A stretch of 64,000 nt of DNA, from positions 1 to 64,000 of IMG/VR virus record IMGVR_UViG_3300036828_000413, one strand, 5' to 3'. Of this stretch, positions 7,719 to 14,689 are shown piece after piece. The notes under the pieces are model-generated. The model saw only the letters and a list, made by a program, of their open reading frames with translations. It was not told the DNA's origin and did no database searches. A program made the position numbers and the translations under genes. Numbering within the stretch: the first letter of the stretch is position 1; every line of letters begins with the position of its first letter. The stretch is from a virus.

Positions 7719-8027
7719 ATGGCTGCCACTACCAAGAAGACGACCAAGACCTCGGCCCGCAAGACGAGCAAGAAGGCTCGCAAGACTGCCAAGACCACTA
7801 AAGCGGTCACGCGCAGCAGGGTCGTGGATGCCGCGCGTGACTCAAAGATCATCGCGGCGCTGAAGAAGGGCGTGACCACCTCCCAGTTCCGAGATGACCT
7901 GGGCGTCTACACTTCGGGCTCCATGCTGAGCAACCTGAAGCCGGTTGCCAAGCGCCACAACCTGAAGATCAAGCAGGAAGGCACCAAGGGCAAGTACGTC
8001 TACAAGTTCGTCGGCTCTGGCAAGTAA
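7719..8027 (+). CDS. Histone H1-like basic protein with winged-helix-like C-terminus
   Basis: 102 aa. Residues 1-35 are almost only Lys, Ala, Thr, Ser and Arg (TKKTTKTSARKTSKKARKTA), like the tail of bacterial H1-type DNA-binding proteins. Residues 40-102 look like a small winged helix (SKIIAALKKGVTTSQFRDDL, then LKIKQEGTKGKYVYKF as the wing). It probably binds DNA without strong sequence preference. It follows leader copy 2 and is closed by a strong terminator. Confidence 0.7.
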   Translation: MAATTKKTTKTSARKTSKKARKTAKTTKAVTRSRVVDAARDSKIIAALKKGVTTSQFRDDLGVYTSGSMLSNLKPVAKRHNLKIKQEGTKGKYVYKFVGSGK

Positions 8028-8049
8028 GTCGGGACCTCCTTTCACCTTC

Positions 8050-8090
8050 CTGCTCTGTGGGGACCACGCCCCACAGGGCAGAACTTTTTT
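8050..8090 (+). terminator. Factor-independent terminator
   Basis: CTGCTCTGTGGGG at 8050-8062, loop, CCCCACAGGGCAG at 8069-8081, then AAC and six T residues. A long GC stem plus U-tract is textbook. It separates the H1-like gene from leader copy 3, so that leader either follows a promoter in a very short gap or is reached by read-through. Confidence 0.85.
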
Positions 8091-8113
8091 GAAGGGAGAC
8101 CCTATGGATTATT

Positions 8114-8190
8114 CCGACACTGCACTCCCCCAGCGGGAGTGCAGCACGGAGCAATCACGCTCCACTAAGCAAGCAAAAAGGACTACGACT
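8114..8190 (+). promoter_or_regulatory. Tandem-hairpin leader, copy 3
   Basis: CCGAC at 8114-8118; stem 1 TGCACTCCC/GGGAGTGCA at 8121-8129 and 8135-8143; stem 2 GGAGC/GCTCC at 8148-8152 and 8159-8163; AAGCAAGCAA at 8167-8176; start codon 27 nt after stem 2. It lies 24 nt after the U-tract of a strong terminator. Confidence 0.75.
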
Positions 8191-8391
8191 ATGTCAATCA
8201 TCGCATTCATTCTGGCCATCATCTACGTCGTCTGGCTCAACCGGCTGATCAGCTTCGGGGTCAAGACGGCCATGCGGATCGCCACGGCCACCGAGGCCTC
8301 CGCTCGCAACACGGCCATCCTGGTCGAGATGGCCCAGGCGAGGGCCGGTCACCTGGGCTACGACGCAGTGGCAAGGGAGCTCGCCCAATGA
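8191..8391 (+). CDS. Membrane-anchored small protein, 66 aa
   Basis: Start at ATG 8191, right behind leader copy 3; longer in-frame starts (8104) would translate the hairpin leader and are rejected. One N-terminal membrane helix (IIAFILAIIYVVWL), then a helical cytoplasmic tail. Function unknown. ATGA-coupled to the next gene. Confidence 0.6.
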   Translation: MSIIAFILAIIYVVWLNRLISFGVKTAMRIATATEASARNTAILVEMAQARAGHLGYDAVARELAQ

Positions 8392-8552
8392 CCAATCAAG
8401 AGTACTGGGATTTCAATCTCACCCACAAGGGGCGGGCCAAGATGCTTACGCTGCTTGGCCGCGCCCTCGGCTTCCAATTCAAACAGTGGAGTGACCTGCC
8501 TGAGGACCTCAGGCAGCAACTCGAAATCCTATGGAGGAGACACATATCATGA
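8388..8552 (+). CDS. Small hypothetical protein, 54 aa
   Basis: ATGA-coupled at both ends. Helical, with Trp residues (EYWDFN and QWSDLPEDLRQQLEILW). No family recognised. Confidence 0.55.
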   Translation: MTNQEYWDFNLTHKGRAKMLTLLGRALGFQFKQWSDLPEDLRQQLEILWRRHIS

Positions 8553-8791
8553 AGATCACCTACGAGAACAAGGACCAACTCGACGTCCACGAGTACGAGA
8601 CCCACAAGTGGTCCGCAGAGGCCTCCACGCTCGGCCTCAAACCGGGCGAGTGGCCCCGCACCATAGAGACCACGCTCGGCAATGGCATGGTGTTCATCGC
8701 CCAGCGCCGGGAGGTCCGAGACGGGGACCTCCTGTGGGTCGACTACTTCCAGGGCAACGGCTGCATCAGCCTTCGCATCTACAACGACTAA
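8549..8791 (+). CDS. Hypothetical protein, 80 aa
   Basis: ATG 8549 has GGAGGAG upstream and overlaps the previous stop. Predicted beta-rich (IETTLGNGMVFIAQRREVRD then GDLLWVDYFQGN). No recognised domain; looks like a small folded protein. Confidence 0.65.
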   Translation: MKITYENKDQLDVHEYETHKWSAEASTLGLKPGEWPRTIETTLGNGMVFIAQRREVRDGDLLWVDYFQGNGCISLRIYND

Positions 8792-8805
8792 AGGAGGAGT
8801 GACCA

Positions 8806-9063
8806 ATGATGAAGATAGGAGACGTGCTGGCAATGAAGAATGGATCCACGAGGGCAAAGTACTGGATGTCCCCGGTCCCGGTGTTTGATGACTTCGGGTC
8901 CAAGATCGAGGACGTCATGTACGACGGCAAGACGAGGATGGGACCGTGGGCCCTGATGACCCCGGCCTCATGGCTCGCCTACGGCGTGGGCCGGACCGGC
9001 ACGGGCTGCGGCCAGAAGTACAAGAAGGTCCCCGGCGGGAAGTGGCTCAAGGTGGAGGGATAG
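8806..9063 (+). CDS. Hypothetical protein, 85 aa
   Basis: Start behind AAGGAGGAG. Contains GDVLAMKNGSTRAKYWMSP and a Gly-rich centre with one Cys; ends GKWLKVEG. May start at the second Met. No recognised family. Confidence 0.6.
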   Translation: MMKIGDVLAMKNGSTRAKYWMSPVPVFDDFGSKIEDVMYDGKTRMGPWALMTPASWLAYGVGRTGTGCGQKYKKVPGGKWLKVEG

Positions 9064-9064
9064 G

Positions 9065-9301
9065 ATGACTGAAGACCGAACTACCGAACTGGCCGTGCTC
9101 AACCTGGTTAGCGCCATGGACAAGCGGCAGCGACTCGAGCTTCTGCGGGAGGTCGTTGATAACATGGCCGAGCGCGGGGACGCGGAGGAGATGGCCGACT
9201 TCGTCCTGGCCCAGCTGGGCGGGGACGCGGTCCAGGTCTGCTCAGAATGGCTGGGCATCAAGACGACCGTCGAGGACTGGCTGAACAGGAGGACTAAGTG
9301 A
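9065..9301 (+). CDS. Hypothetical helical protein, 78 aa
   Basis: ATG one base after the previous stop, with GGAGGGATAGG upstream. Acidic, all-helical (LVSAMDKRQRLELLREVVDN); one Cys. GTGA-coupled to the next gene. Function unknown. Confidence 0.6.
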   Translation: MTEDRTTELAVLNLVSAMDKRQRLELLREVVDNMAERGDAEEMADFVLAQLGGDAVQVCSEWLGIKTTVEDWLNRRTK

Positions 9302-9456
9302 CCAAGAAGAAACTGAAGACCAGAGCCGAGATGGTTCACTTCCTCTACGGGCGAGGAATGAGCTGCGAGGAGCTGGTCGTGATGACCGACCTGGAGATCA
9401 AGGACGGCTATGAGTTCGCCCTTGAGATGGATAAGAAGGACAGGAGAGCCAAGTGA
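9298..9456 (+). CDS. Small hypothetical protein, 52 aa
   Basis: GTG start in a GTGA overlap, behind AGGAGG. Basic N-terminus, acidic C-terminal half (CEELVVMTDLEIKDGYEF). GTGA-coupled to the next gene. Confidence 0.55.
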   Translation: MTKKKLKTRAEMVHFLYGRGMSCEELVVMTDLEIKDGYEFALEMDKKDRRAK

Positions 9457-9668
9457 CACCGAGAGAACTAGAGGAGATAGCCCGGGGTGCGGTCGAGCGC
9501 AACCTCGGGGACGTGGCCGCAGACTACGAGAGCGAGGAGGCGGCCGCCGACGCCATCTACGACGAGGCCTACACCCTGGCCTATGACGCACTGCACGACG
9601 CGGGGGTGGACGATCCCACCGCCCGCAGGATAGCCCAGAGCGTGGCCCAGTGCTACGCCCAACCGTAA
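9453..9668 (+). CDS. Acidic helical protein, 71 aa
   Basis: GTG start in a GTGA overlap. Very acidic and Ala/Asp/Tyr-rich (DYESEEAAADAIYDEAYTLA), helical, with a single Cys near the end. No family recognised. Leader copy 4 begins immediately after it. Confidence 0.6.
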   Translation: MTPRELEEIARGAVERNLGDVAADYESEEAAADAIYDEAYTLAYDALHDAGVDDPTARRIAQSVAQCYAQP

Positions 9669-9673
9669 GTCCA

Positions 9674-9747
9674 TCGACCCTGCCCTCCCCTTGCCGGAGG
9701 GCAGTACGATGCACTTCGCATCGCATAAGCAAGAAAGGAACTATCAC
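9674..9747 (+). promoter_or_regulatory. Tandem-hairpin leader, copy 4
   Basis: TCGAC at 9674-9678; stem 1 TGCCCTCC/GGAGGGCA at 9681-9688 and 9696-9703; stem 2 CGATGC/GCATCG at 9707-9712 and 9718-9723; shortened linker AAGCAAG; AAAGGAA; start codon 24 nt after stem 2. Confidence 0.75.
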
Positions 9748-10404
9748 ATGGCACCAAGAAAGAAGAAGGAGGTGGCGATTATCCCGCCTCAACAACCCGT
9801 AGAGACACTCGTCTCTTGGGACCAAGCGATCAAGCGAGGCAAGGAATGCCTCGTCAGGGCTAGCGACATCCAGTGGGAGCTGGGTGAGCTGGCCGACCGC
9901 ATAGAGCCAAAGTACGGAGACGAGACCCTAAAGAAGTTTGCGGAGGAGCTAACGGTTAGTCCGCTTACATTGAGAAACTATCGAGCCGTTTTCCGCGCAT
10001 TTCCACAAAAAAACCTACGTAGGTTTAATTCATTTGGGGTCTGTGCAGTCTTCGCATCTCAAGAGGATCGTCTCAAGCTCGTAGCCAAGAGGACATGGAC
10101 TGTGACCGAGGCGAACAAATTTATCAAGGCCCGTAAAGAGAAGTTACTGGAGAAGGCAAACAACGAGCGAGGCCCAGACACAGTAGAGGAAGAAGATGAG
10201 CAAACAGAAAATCCAGAGGAGAGGTGGCAGAGGAGCTTGAGCAATTACACGGGAGACATCTTGGCCATGACCAGCCTCTGGAAGAAGCAGTTTGGAGACT
10301 GGAGGAAGTTCAAAGTGCCCTCCGACTTGATGAAGCTCGCATTACAGGCCGAGGAAATATGGTCTGAACTTGTACACGAACTTAGGGAGAAAACAGATGG
10401 CTAG
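9748..10404 (+). CDS. Putative DNA-binding protein with helix-turn-helix
   Basis: 218 aa. Basic start (MAPRKKKE), then a segment KKFAEELTVSPLTLRNYRAV (about residues 70-90) that fits a helix-turn-helix, a Lys-rich middle helix and an acidic stretch (TVEEEDEQTENPEE). It may be a regulator or a partition-like protein; no family can be named. Start chosen at ATG 9748 because the longer frame would translate the leader. A/T use is higher than in its neighbours, suggesting a different history. Confidence 0.6.
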   Translation: MAPRKKKEVAIIPPQQPVETLVSWDQAIKRGKECLVRASDIQWELGELADRIEPKYGDETLKKFAEELTVSPLTLRNYRAVFRAFPQKNLRRFNSFGVCAVFASQEDRLKLVAKRTWTVTEANKFIKARKEKLLEKANNERGPDTVEEEDEQTENPEERWQRSLSNYTGDILAMTSLWKKQFGDWRKFKVPSDLMKLALQAEEIWSELVHELREKTDG

Positions 10405-10948
10405 ACGAAAGTCCTACACGAGAATTTACTATGGTCCAGAGGGCCACGAGCGAGACCTGTGGTGGACCGTAGAGGTAAGGGACGCCACCAAGGCGGTCAA
10501 GATCAATGGAAAATTGATCCACGCCATAGAGGGCCAAGCGGGTACTACCGTTGGATGCTCTATGTCGAACACTGCAGTGGATTTGGACAACGTGGGAGAG
10601 TTTCCTCACTCGGTCTATCTGGCTGCCTTTACTCGCAGTCGAGCCTTCGTAGTCGACAAGATCAAGAATGGCGCTCCGAGTAGTGCGGTCAAATACAGAC
10701 ACAGCTACGGAGACATTATCGATCTGAACGACGGTAAGGCTCTCGAGCGTATAGCTAAGAAAGACCCATCAATCATAGAGCGAGAGTTTGTGTTGATGGT
10801 TCCGAAAAAGCGCACTCCAAAATCTCTCCTGCCTGGACCAGGATTGACCAAGACAGGCATCACCACCAAGGCATTCGTTCCTCGAGGCGCGCTCAGGCGA
10901 GCTCAGAAGGCTGGACTTATCAGCCAGGGAGTAAGGATTAGAAAATGA
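10397..10948 (+). CDS. Hypothetical protein, 183 aa
   Basis: ATG 10397 overlaps the end of the previous gene by 8 bases. Mixed alpha-beta, with a Lys-rich C-terminus (KAFVPRGALRRAQKAG). The region TVGCSMSNTAVDLDNVGEFP suggests a folded core. Like the gene before it, codon use is somewhat more A/T-rich than the rest of the run. No family recognised. ATGA-coupled to the next gene. Confidence 0.6.
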   Translation: MARRKSYTRIYYGPEGHERDLWWTVEVRDATKAVKINGKLIHAIEGQAGTTVGCSMSNTAVDLDNVGEFPHSVYLAAFTRSRAFVVDKIKNGAPSSAVKYRHSYGDIIDLNDGKALERIAKKDPSIIEREFVLMVPKKRTPKSLLPGPGLTKTGITTKAFVPRGALRRAQKAGLISQGVRIRK

Positions 10949-11148
10949 AGAATGAAGACGAGGGCAGGCTGTGGGAGGTCACGCTGATGGCCAGCGTGTT
11001 TGCCAACCGCCCCAGCCTTACCAAGCTGGTCCGGGTCCGCGCCTGGACCGGGGCTGGGGCTGAGCTCAAGGCGGTCGAGCTGAACCCAGACTGGAGACCA
11101 GTCGTCCGCCACACCAAGATCGTAGAGCAACCACTAAAGAGGAGGTAA
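10945..11148 (+). CDS. Small hypothetical protein, 67 aa
   Basis: ATGA-coupled start. The sequence LWEVTLMASVFANRPSLTKL reads like a beta-alpha unit. Basic end (PLKRR). Unknown. Confidence 0.6.
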   Translation: MKNEDEGRLWEVTLMASVFANRPSLTKLVRVRAWTGAGAELKAVELNPDWRPVVRHTKIVEQPLKRR

Positions 11149-11154
11149 AGAGTC

Positions 11155-11364
11155 GTGACTTTAATAGCGAAGTACCCAACGAAGCAGGCGGCCAAGGAGG
11201 CCGTCGGCCAGAAGCTGAAGTACCAAGAGACGAGCCTGTTCGGAGCTGAGTATCGAGATGACGGCCGGCTCACCGTTGCCAACCGCCCGCTCATAACGGG
11301 ACTGGGCAGGGAGTGGTTCGGCATCATAACGATGAGAAACGGCAGGATAGTCAAGGTCGAGTAG
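11155..11364 (+). CDS. Small hypothetical protein, 69 aa
   Basis: GTG start behind AGGAGG. Begins MTLIAKYPTKQAAKEAVGQK; ends with a beta hairpin (GIITMRNGRIVKVE). The length and pattern suggest a compact fold. Unknown. Confidence 0.6.
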   Translation: MTLIAKYPTKQAAKEAVGQKLKYQETSLFGAEYRDDGRLTVANRPLITGLGREWFGIITMRNGRIVKVE

Positions 11365-11368
11365 TTCA

Positions 11369-11459
11369 TCGACGGGACGGCCGGGAGCTGGGGTCATAGG
11401 ACCGGCCGTCCAACGATGCACTCCCGCATCACCAAGCAAGCAAGACAGGAGACTAGAGT
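11369..11459 (+). promoter_or_regulatory. Tandem-hairpin leader, copy 5
   Basis: TCGAC at 11369-11373; stem 1 GGACGGCCGG/CCGGCCGTCC at 11375-11384 and 11402-11411 with a long 17-nt loop; stem 2 GATGC/GCATC at 11415-11419 and 11426-11430; AAGCAAGCAA at 11434-11443; AGGAG; start codon 29 nt after stem 2. Stem 1 has a sequence unlike the other copies but pairs over 10 bp. Confidence 0.75.
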
Positions 11460-11657
11460 ATGGCTAAGGCGACCACGAACAACGACAACGGCAAGTCCAT
11501 ATCGGTCAAGATGACATTGGCCAAGACGACCAAGGGCACGTACGTGTACAACTCCGTAGACAGCTCGGCTGCCATCAGGTCGGTGTACATCAACAAGGAT
11601 GGGATGCCGGACGGGGCCTGGCAGACGATCCGCATGAACGTCGTGGAGGAGAAGTAG
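11460..11657 (+). CDS. Small hypothetical protein, 65 aa
   Basis: First gene behind leader copy 5. Polar start (MAKATTNNDNGK), then a beta-rich body (GTYVYNSVDSSAAIRSVYIN). It resembles small single-sheet phage proteins; function unknown. Confidence 0.6.
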   Translation: MAKATTNNDNGKSISVKMTLAKTTKGTYVYNSVDSSAAIRSVYINKDGMPDGAWQTIRMNVVEEK

Positions 11658-11658
11658 C

Positions 11659-11856
11659 GTGCACTGGAAGGTCAGACTAGACGACCAGAATGGCCGGTTC
11701 TGGCTGGAAGAGGACCGCAAGTGGTCCGACTCTACCGACCGCGCCCAGAGGTTCACCACGGAGAGGGAGGCCGACCTGGCCGCATCCAGGGCCAGGGCCT
11801 CGGCCGCAAAGTCCGAGGATTGGTTTCCCAAGATCAGGGTGGTGGTGTTCAAATGA
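11659..11856 (+). CDS. Small hypothetical protein, 65 aa
   Basis: GTG start one base after the previous stop. The reading WKVRLDDQNGRFWLEEDRKW looks like a beta hairpin, followed by an Ala/Arg helix. ATGA-coupled to the next gene. Unknown. Confidence 0.55.
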   Translation: MHWKVRLDDQNGRFWLEEDRKWSDSTDRAQRFTTEREADLAASRARASAAKSEDWFPKIRVVVFK

Positions 11857-12041
11857 TCAACGAGGAGGGACAGCAGTGGCTCGCAGAGGCGGCCTATGAG
11901 CACTTTCGAGAAAGAGTTACCAGAGAGCAGATGGCCGACATGATCGACATGCTGCTCTCGGACAAGGAGTCATCACCGCTGCTGAAGAAAGTGGTCCTTC
12001 GCATGGCCATGATCTTCAGCTCCAAAGAGGGACACTCGTAA
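11853..12041 (+). CDS. Small helical protein, 62 aa
   Basis: ATGA-coupled start. Helical and acidic (EQMADMIDMLLSDKESSPLL). No motif recognised. Confidence 0.55.
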   Translation: MINEEGQQWLAEAAYEHFRERVTREQMADMIDMLLSDKESSPLLKKVVLRMAMIFSSKEGHS

Positions 12042-12058
12042 CGAAGGGGACTGGGATT

Positions 12059-12268
12059 ATGGACGACCGGACTGCGACGACGACTGTGACTAGAGAGCAA
12101 CTAGCCGAGGCCATCGAGCTGGCCGAGGCGAGACTGAAGCAACTGCACAACTGGGCATTGACCAGGCAGATAGCCCGGCTGAGAGACCTCGAGGCCAGGC
12201 TCCTGGAGCTGGAGGCCTGGGAGGCAGAGCCCAGGCTGCTCAGGCCTGGGGAGTACTCGGGACTATAG
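12059..12268 (+). CDS. Small coiled-coil protein, 69 aa
   Basis: Begins MDDRTATTTVTREQLAEAIE; residues 12-60 form one long heptad-like helix rich in Leu, Glu and Arg. Likely oligomeric. Ends directly before leader copy 6. Confidence 0.55.
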   Translation: MDDRTATTTVTREQLAEAIELAEARLKQLHNWALTRQIARLRDLEARLLELEAWEAEPRLLRPGEYSGL

Positions 12269-12275
12269 GATTGTA

Positions 12276-12351
12276 TCGGGCCTGCACTCCCTCCGGGGAG
12301 TGCAGTGCGATGCAATTCCGCATCAATAAGCAAGCAAAGAAAGAGACGACA
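12276..12351 (+). promoter_or_regulatory. Tandem-hairpin leader, copy 6
   Basis: TCGGG (variant box) at 12276-12280; stem 1 TGCACTCCC/GGGAGTGCA at 12283-12291 and 12296-12304; stem 2 GATGC/GCATC at 12309-12313 and 12320-12324; AAGCAAGCAA at 12328-12337; start codon 27 nt after stem 2. Stem 1 is nearly that of copy 3, stem 2 that of copy 5. Confidence 0.75.
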
Positions 12352-13104
12352 ATGAGAAAGGTTTTGATGACTACCGTCGCGGCAGCGTCCCTCCTCTGCG
12401 GAGGGGCCAGTGCTGAGACCCTCGTGGTCCAGGCCAACGACGGATACATGAACATCCGTACGGGTCCAGGGACGAACTACTCCCTGGTCGGGACGGTGCC
12501 CAACGGCAAGAGGATCAGCTGGTCGGGTCCGGCCACCTGCGTCAGGCGGCAGGATGGGATCGCCGGCGCTGACTGGTGCAAGGTCAACGTGTACAATGGC
12601 CAGCTGGCCCCGGTCGGGAGCTACTACAACCAGACGGGCTGGGTCTCTCGTGCAGGCCTCATGCCGGTCTACGAGGACGAGACGCCCGCCCATCCCCGGG
12701 CGAGCGCTGATCCTTTGGGCATAGACAACCAAGACGCGCTCGTCTGCGACCGTCCCCAGATCATGCTGGGCGACGACCGCGATCCCAACCCGGTCACGTG
12801 GATCGAGGTCTCGTATGTCCAGGCGGACCACGCCTGGCGCATCTTCCACCACTTCCAAAATGGTGGCGTAGTCTCCAGGTCGGAGCAGTACGCGATCGTC
12901 GATGAGACCAACCCGAGCAAGTTCCAGTGGAGTGGAAGCCTAAACCGCAATCGCTCCCTGTACATGGTCGGCGAGGTGAAGCGCGACGGGTACTACTACG
13001 AGTGGCTCTACGACCGCTCGCACGGCAACCGGCTGGATATGTCCACGCGGTCCAAGTGCCGCCTGGCCCATCCCGAGCTGGCCATACCCCACCCTGCATC
13101 GTGA
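12352..13104 (+). CDS. Exported protein with bacterial SH3 domain
   Basis: 250 aa. Signal peptide MRKVLMTTVAAASLLCGGASA with likely cleavage after ASA. Next comes an SH3b domain (about residues 25-100) with YMNIRTGPGTNYSLVGTVPN, the usual SH3_3 signature. The remaining 150 residues are Trp/Tyr-rich with Cys pairs and unassigned. It should act in the periplasm or at the wall. An exported protein inside an early-type gene run is unusual and suggests an effect on the host envelope. Start chosen at 12352; the longer in-frame start would translate the leader. Confidence 0.75.
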   Translation: MRKVLMTTVAAASLLCGGASAETLVVQANDGYMNIRTGPGTNYSLVGTVPNGKRISWSGPATCVRRQDGIAGADWCKVNVYNGQLAPVGSYYNQTGWVSRAGLMPVYEDETPAHPRASADPLGIDNQDALVCDRPQIMLGDDRDPNPVTWIEVSYVQADHAWRIFHHFQNGGVVSRSEQYAIVDETNPSKFQWSGSLNRNRSLYMVGEVKRDGYYYEWLYDRSHGNRLDMSTRSKCRLAHPELAIPHPAS

Positions 13105-13112
13105 GGTGAGAG

Positions 13113-13604
13113 ATGATCAGCACCAGAGCAAACCAGTCGGCCCTGCTGAAGAGCAAGGTCGACCAGCTGGAGCACAGGCTGAGGGAGCTGGAGGCGTCGG
13201 CCGTAGAGATACGGTCGATGATCAGCCGGGTGGAGGCCAGTCCTCCGCTCTCGCCCTCCTCCTTCCTGGCTCCGCACCCGGCGCCCGAGCAGCGGTCGCC
13301 CAGTGTCCCGATCTTGAAGAAGAATGGGCAGGTGCTCAAGAAGGCCCTGCCCCCACCCCCACCCAGGGTCAAGGTAGTCAAGATCAAGAAGGGCCACCGC
13401 AAGACCAAGTTCACCACCGAGGTCATGGCCAAGATCGAGGCCTGGGTCGCAGAGGGACTGACCAGGCTCCAGATCGCAGATCGACTTGGGACCACCCTGG
13501 GCAGTCTCCAGGTCTCGTGCTCCAGAAAGGGCGTGAGCCTGTGGGCCAAGAACCGCGCCCGCAGGCGAGAGGTCGTGATCATCAAGCAAGAGGAGGCCGC
13601 GTGA
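13113..13604 (+). CDS. Coiled-coil plus helix-turn-helix protein
   Basis: 163 aa. N-terminal coiled coil (SKVDQLEHRLRELEASAVEI), Pro-rich linker (KKALPPPPPRVKVVK), then a helix-turn-helix (FTTEVMAKIEAWVAEGLTRL, QIADRLGTTLGS) reminiscent of GcrA or Hin-type recognition helices, and a basic end. Probably a dimeric DNA-binding regulator. TGATG-coupled to the next gene. Confidence 0.65.
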   Translation: MISTRANQSALLKSKVDQLEHRLRELEASAVEIRSMISRVEASPPLSPSSFLAPHPAPEQRSPSVPILKKNGQVLKKALPPPPPRVKVVKIKKGHRKTKFTTEVMAKIEAWVAEGLTRLQIADRLGTTLGSLQVSCSRKGVSLWAKNRARRREVVIIKQEEAA

Positions 13605-13975
13605 TGGCAAGAATAAAGCAATATGATGTCGACTATGTAGGCCACGGAAGCTGGGACTCGTTCGTCAAGCTGCGGGGCCGGATCATCACCGAAGCCCCTG
13701 TGGTCTGGGATGTGGACCGTGAGAGTGAGAGCCTACTGACTTGGCGCAAGACCAAGCGGGACGCCCTTCACCTGCTCAAGGAAGTGAAGACCTTCCCGGT
13801 GGCAGTGTGCTACAAGCCACCAGACTTCGAGAACATCAGAGAGAGCTCGAGCGACAACATCTATAGACTGCTGACCGTAACCGCAGTTGAAATATCTGAC
13901 AAGTCACGAACGAGGTCGGACCTCTATCCCGACGCCCACGCGGTGACTTGCAAGATAGAAAGAGAGGGGCTGTGA
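13604..13975 (+). CDS. Hypothetical protein, 123 aa
   Basis: TGATG start. Beta-rich N-terminus (YDVDYVGHGSWDSFVKLRGR) and a central charged helix. No family recognised. Ends GTGA-coupled. Confidence 0.6.
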   Translation: MARIKQYDVDYVGHGSWDSFVKLRGRIITEAPVVWDVDRESESLLTWRKTKRDALHLLKEVKTFPVAVCYKPPDFENIRESSSDNIYRLLTVTAVEISDKSRTRSDLYPDAHAVTCKIEREGL

Positions 13976-14175
13976 GGTACAGGGTCGTCTTCGAGATCGA
14001 GAGCAAGATGTCCAAGAGGGATGTGAGCCAGGCGTTGCTCAACGGCTTCCTGAAGGACAGAGGGGACATGTTCGTCCCCTCGTCCTGCGGGGAGCTGATC
14101 TACCTGGCCGTCGAGCAGGTCGAGAACCAGATGCTCTTCGAGCACGCAACTCTGTTTGGGAGTAGGATCAGATGA
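13972..14175 (+). CDS. Small hypothetical protein, 67 aa
   Basis: GTG start in a GTGA overlap (a longer start at 13948 would overlap more and has no ribosome site). Alpha-beta pattern (RYRVVFEIESKMSKRDVSQA). One Cys. Unknown. Confidence 0.55.
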   Translation: MRYRVVFEIESKMSKRDVSQALLNGFLKDRGDMFVPSSCGELIYLAVEQVENQMLFEHATLFGSRIR

Positions 14176-14393
14176 CAGGCTACGTGACGGCAATGGGCCA
14201 CTGCTTCGGGTGCGGCAGGATATTCAGCTTCAACCCGGTGAGGGTCCCGTCGATAACGATCAACGGGACCAGGGAGCCGATCTGCGCTGGCTGCGTAGAG
14301 CGGGCCAACCCCCTGAGGGTCAAGAATGGACTGCCGCCGATCATCCCGGCGTCAGACGCGTACGAGGGCTGCGACGAGGGAGAGCTGGAGTGA
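14172..14393 (+). CDS. Zinc-finger-like protein, 73 aa
   Basis: ATGA-coupled. Two CxxC knuckles, HCFGCGRIFSFNP near residue 10 and ICAGCVERANP near 37, make a treble-clef or zinc-ribbon site likely. Proteins of this pattern recur in phage early regions; role unknown. Confidence 0.65.
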   Translation: MTGYVTAMGHCFGCGRIFSFNPVRVPSITINGTREPICAGCVERANPLRVKNGLPPIIPASDAYEGCDEGELE

Positions 14394-14689
14394 TCAAGAT
14401 TTACGCGATGTTGTGTCTGCCATTGATACCGCTTCGCAACGGTAGATTTTTCGGCCTAGTCTGTGCCGAGAATTATGCACGCGGTGGCAGATCGATTCTG
14501 CTCGGCGTGTTCAAGAGGGGGTGGGTGGCGGCCGCCTTGCTGTTGGCAGCCTCCGACTTCCCAACCGTCCGCTTCTATGACCGGAGCGGGCGGAGCGTGG
14601 GTACGACCACCACCTATTCGGGTGGCCAGACCAAGGTGTACGATGAGCGCGGTCGCCTCGTGGGGACCGCAGCAAGGAGACCAAAGTGA
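14390..14689 (+). CDS. Small exported protein, up to 99 aa
   Basis: The GTGA overlap at 14390 gives 99 aa, but GTG at 14507 gives a better signal peptide (VFKRGWVAAALLLAASDFP). The mature part has two related strands (RFYDRSGRSVGT and KVYDERGRLVGT), a repeat seen in small exported proteins of Alphaproteobacteria. Start uncertain. Probably periplasmic; no activity known. Confidence 0.5.
   Translation: MIKIYAMLCLPLIPLRNGRFFGLVCAENYARGGRSILLGVFKRGWVAAALLLAASDFPTVRFYDRSGRSVGTTTTYSGGQTKVYDERGRLVGTAARRPK

Noticed and set aside
8089-8190. Longer in-frame starts for the 8191, 9748 and 12352 genes that would translate the hairpin leader
   Set aside because: The shared leader is out of frame in other copies and the downstream ATGs have suitable ribosome sites, so the shorter proteins are preferred.
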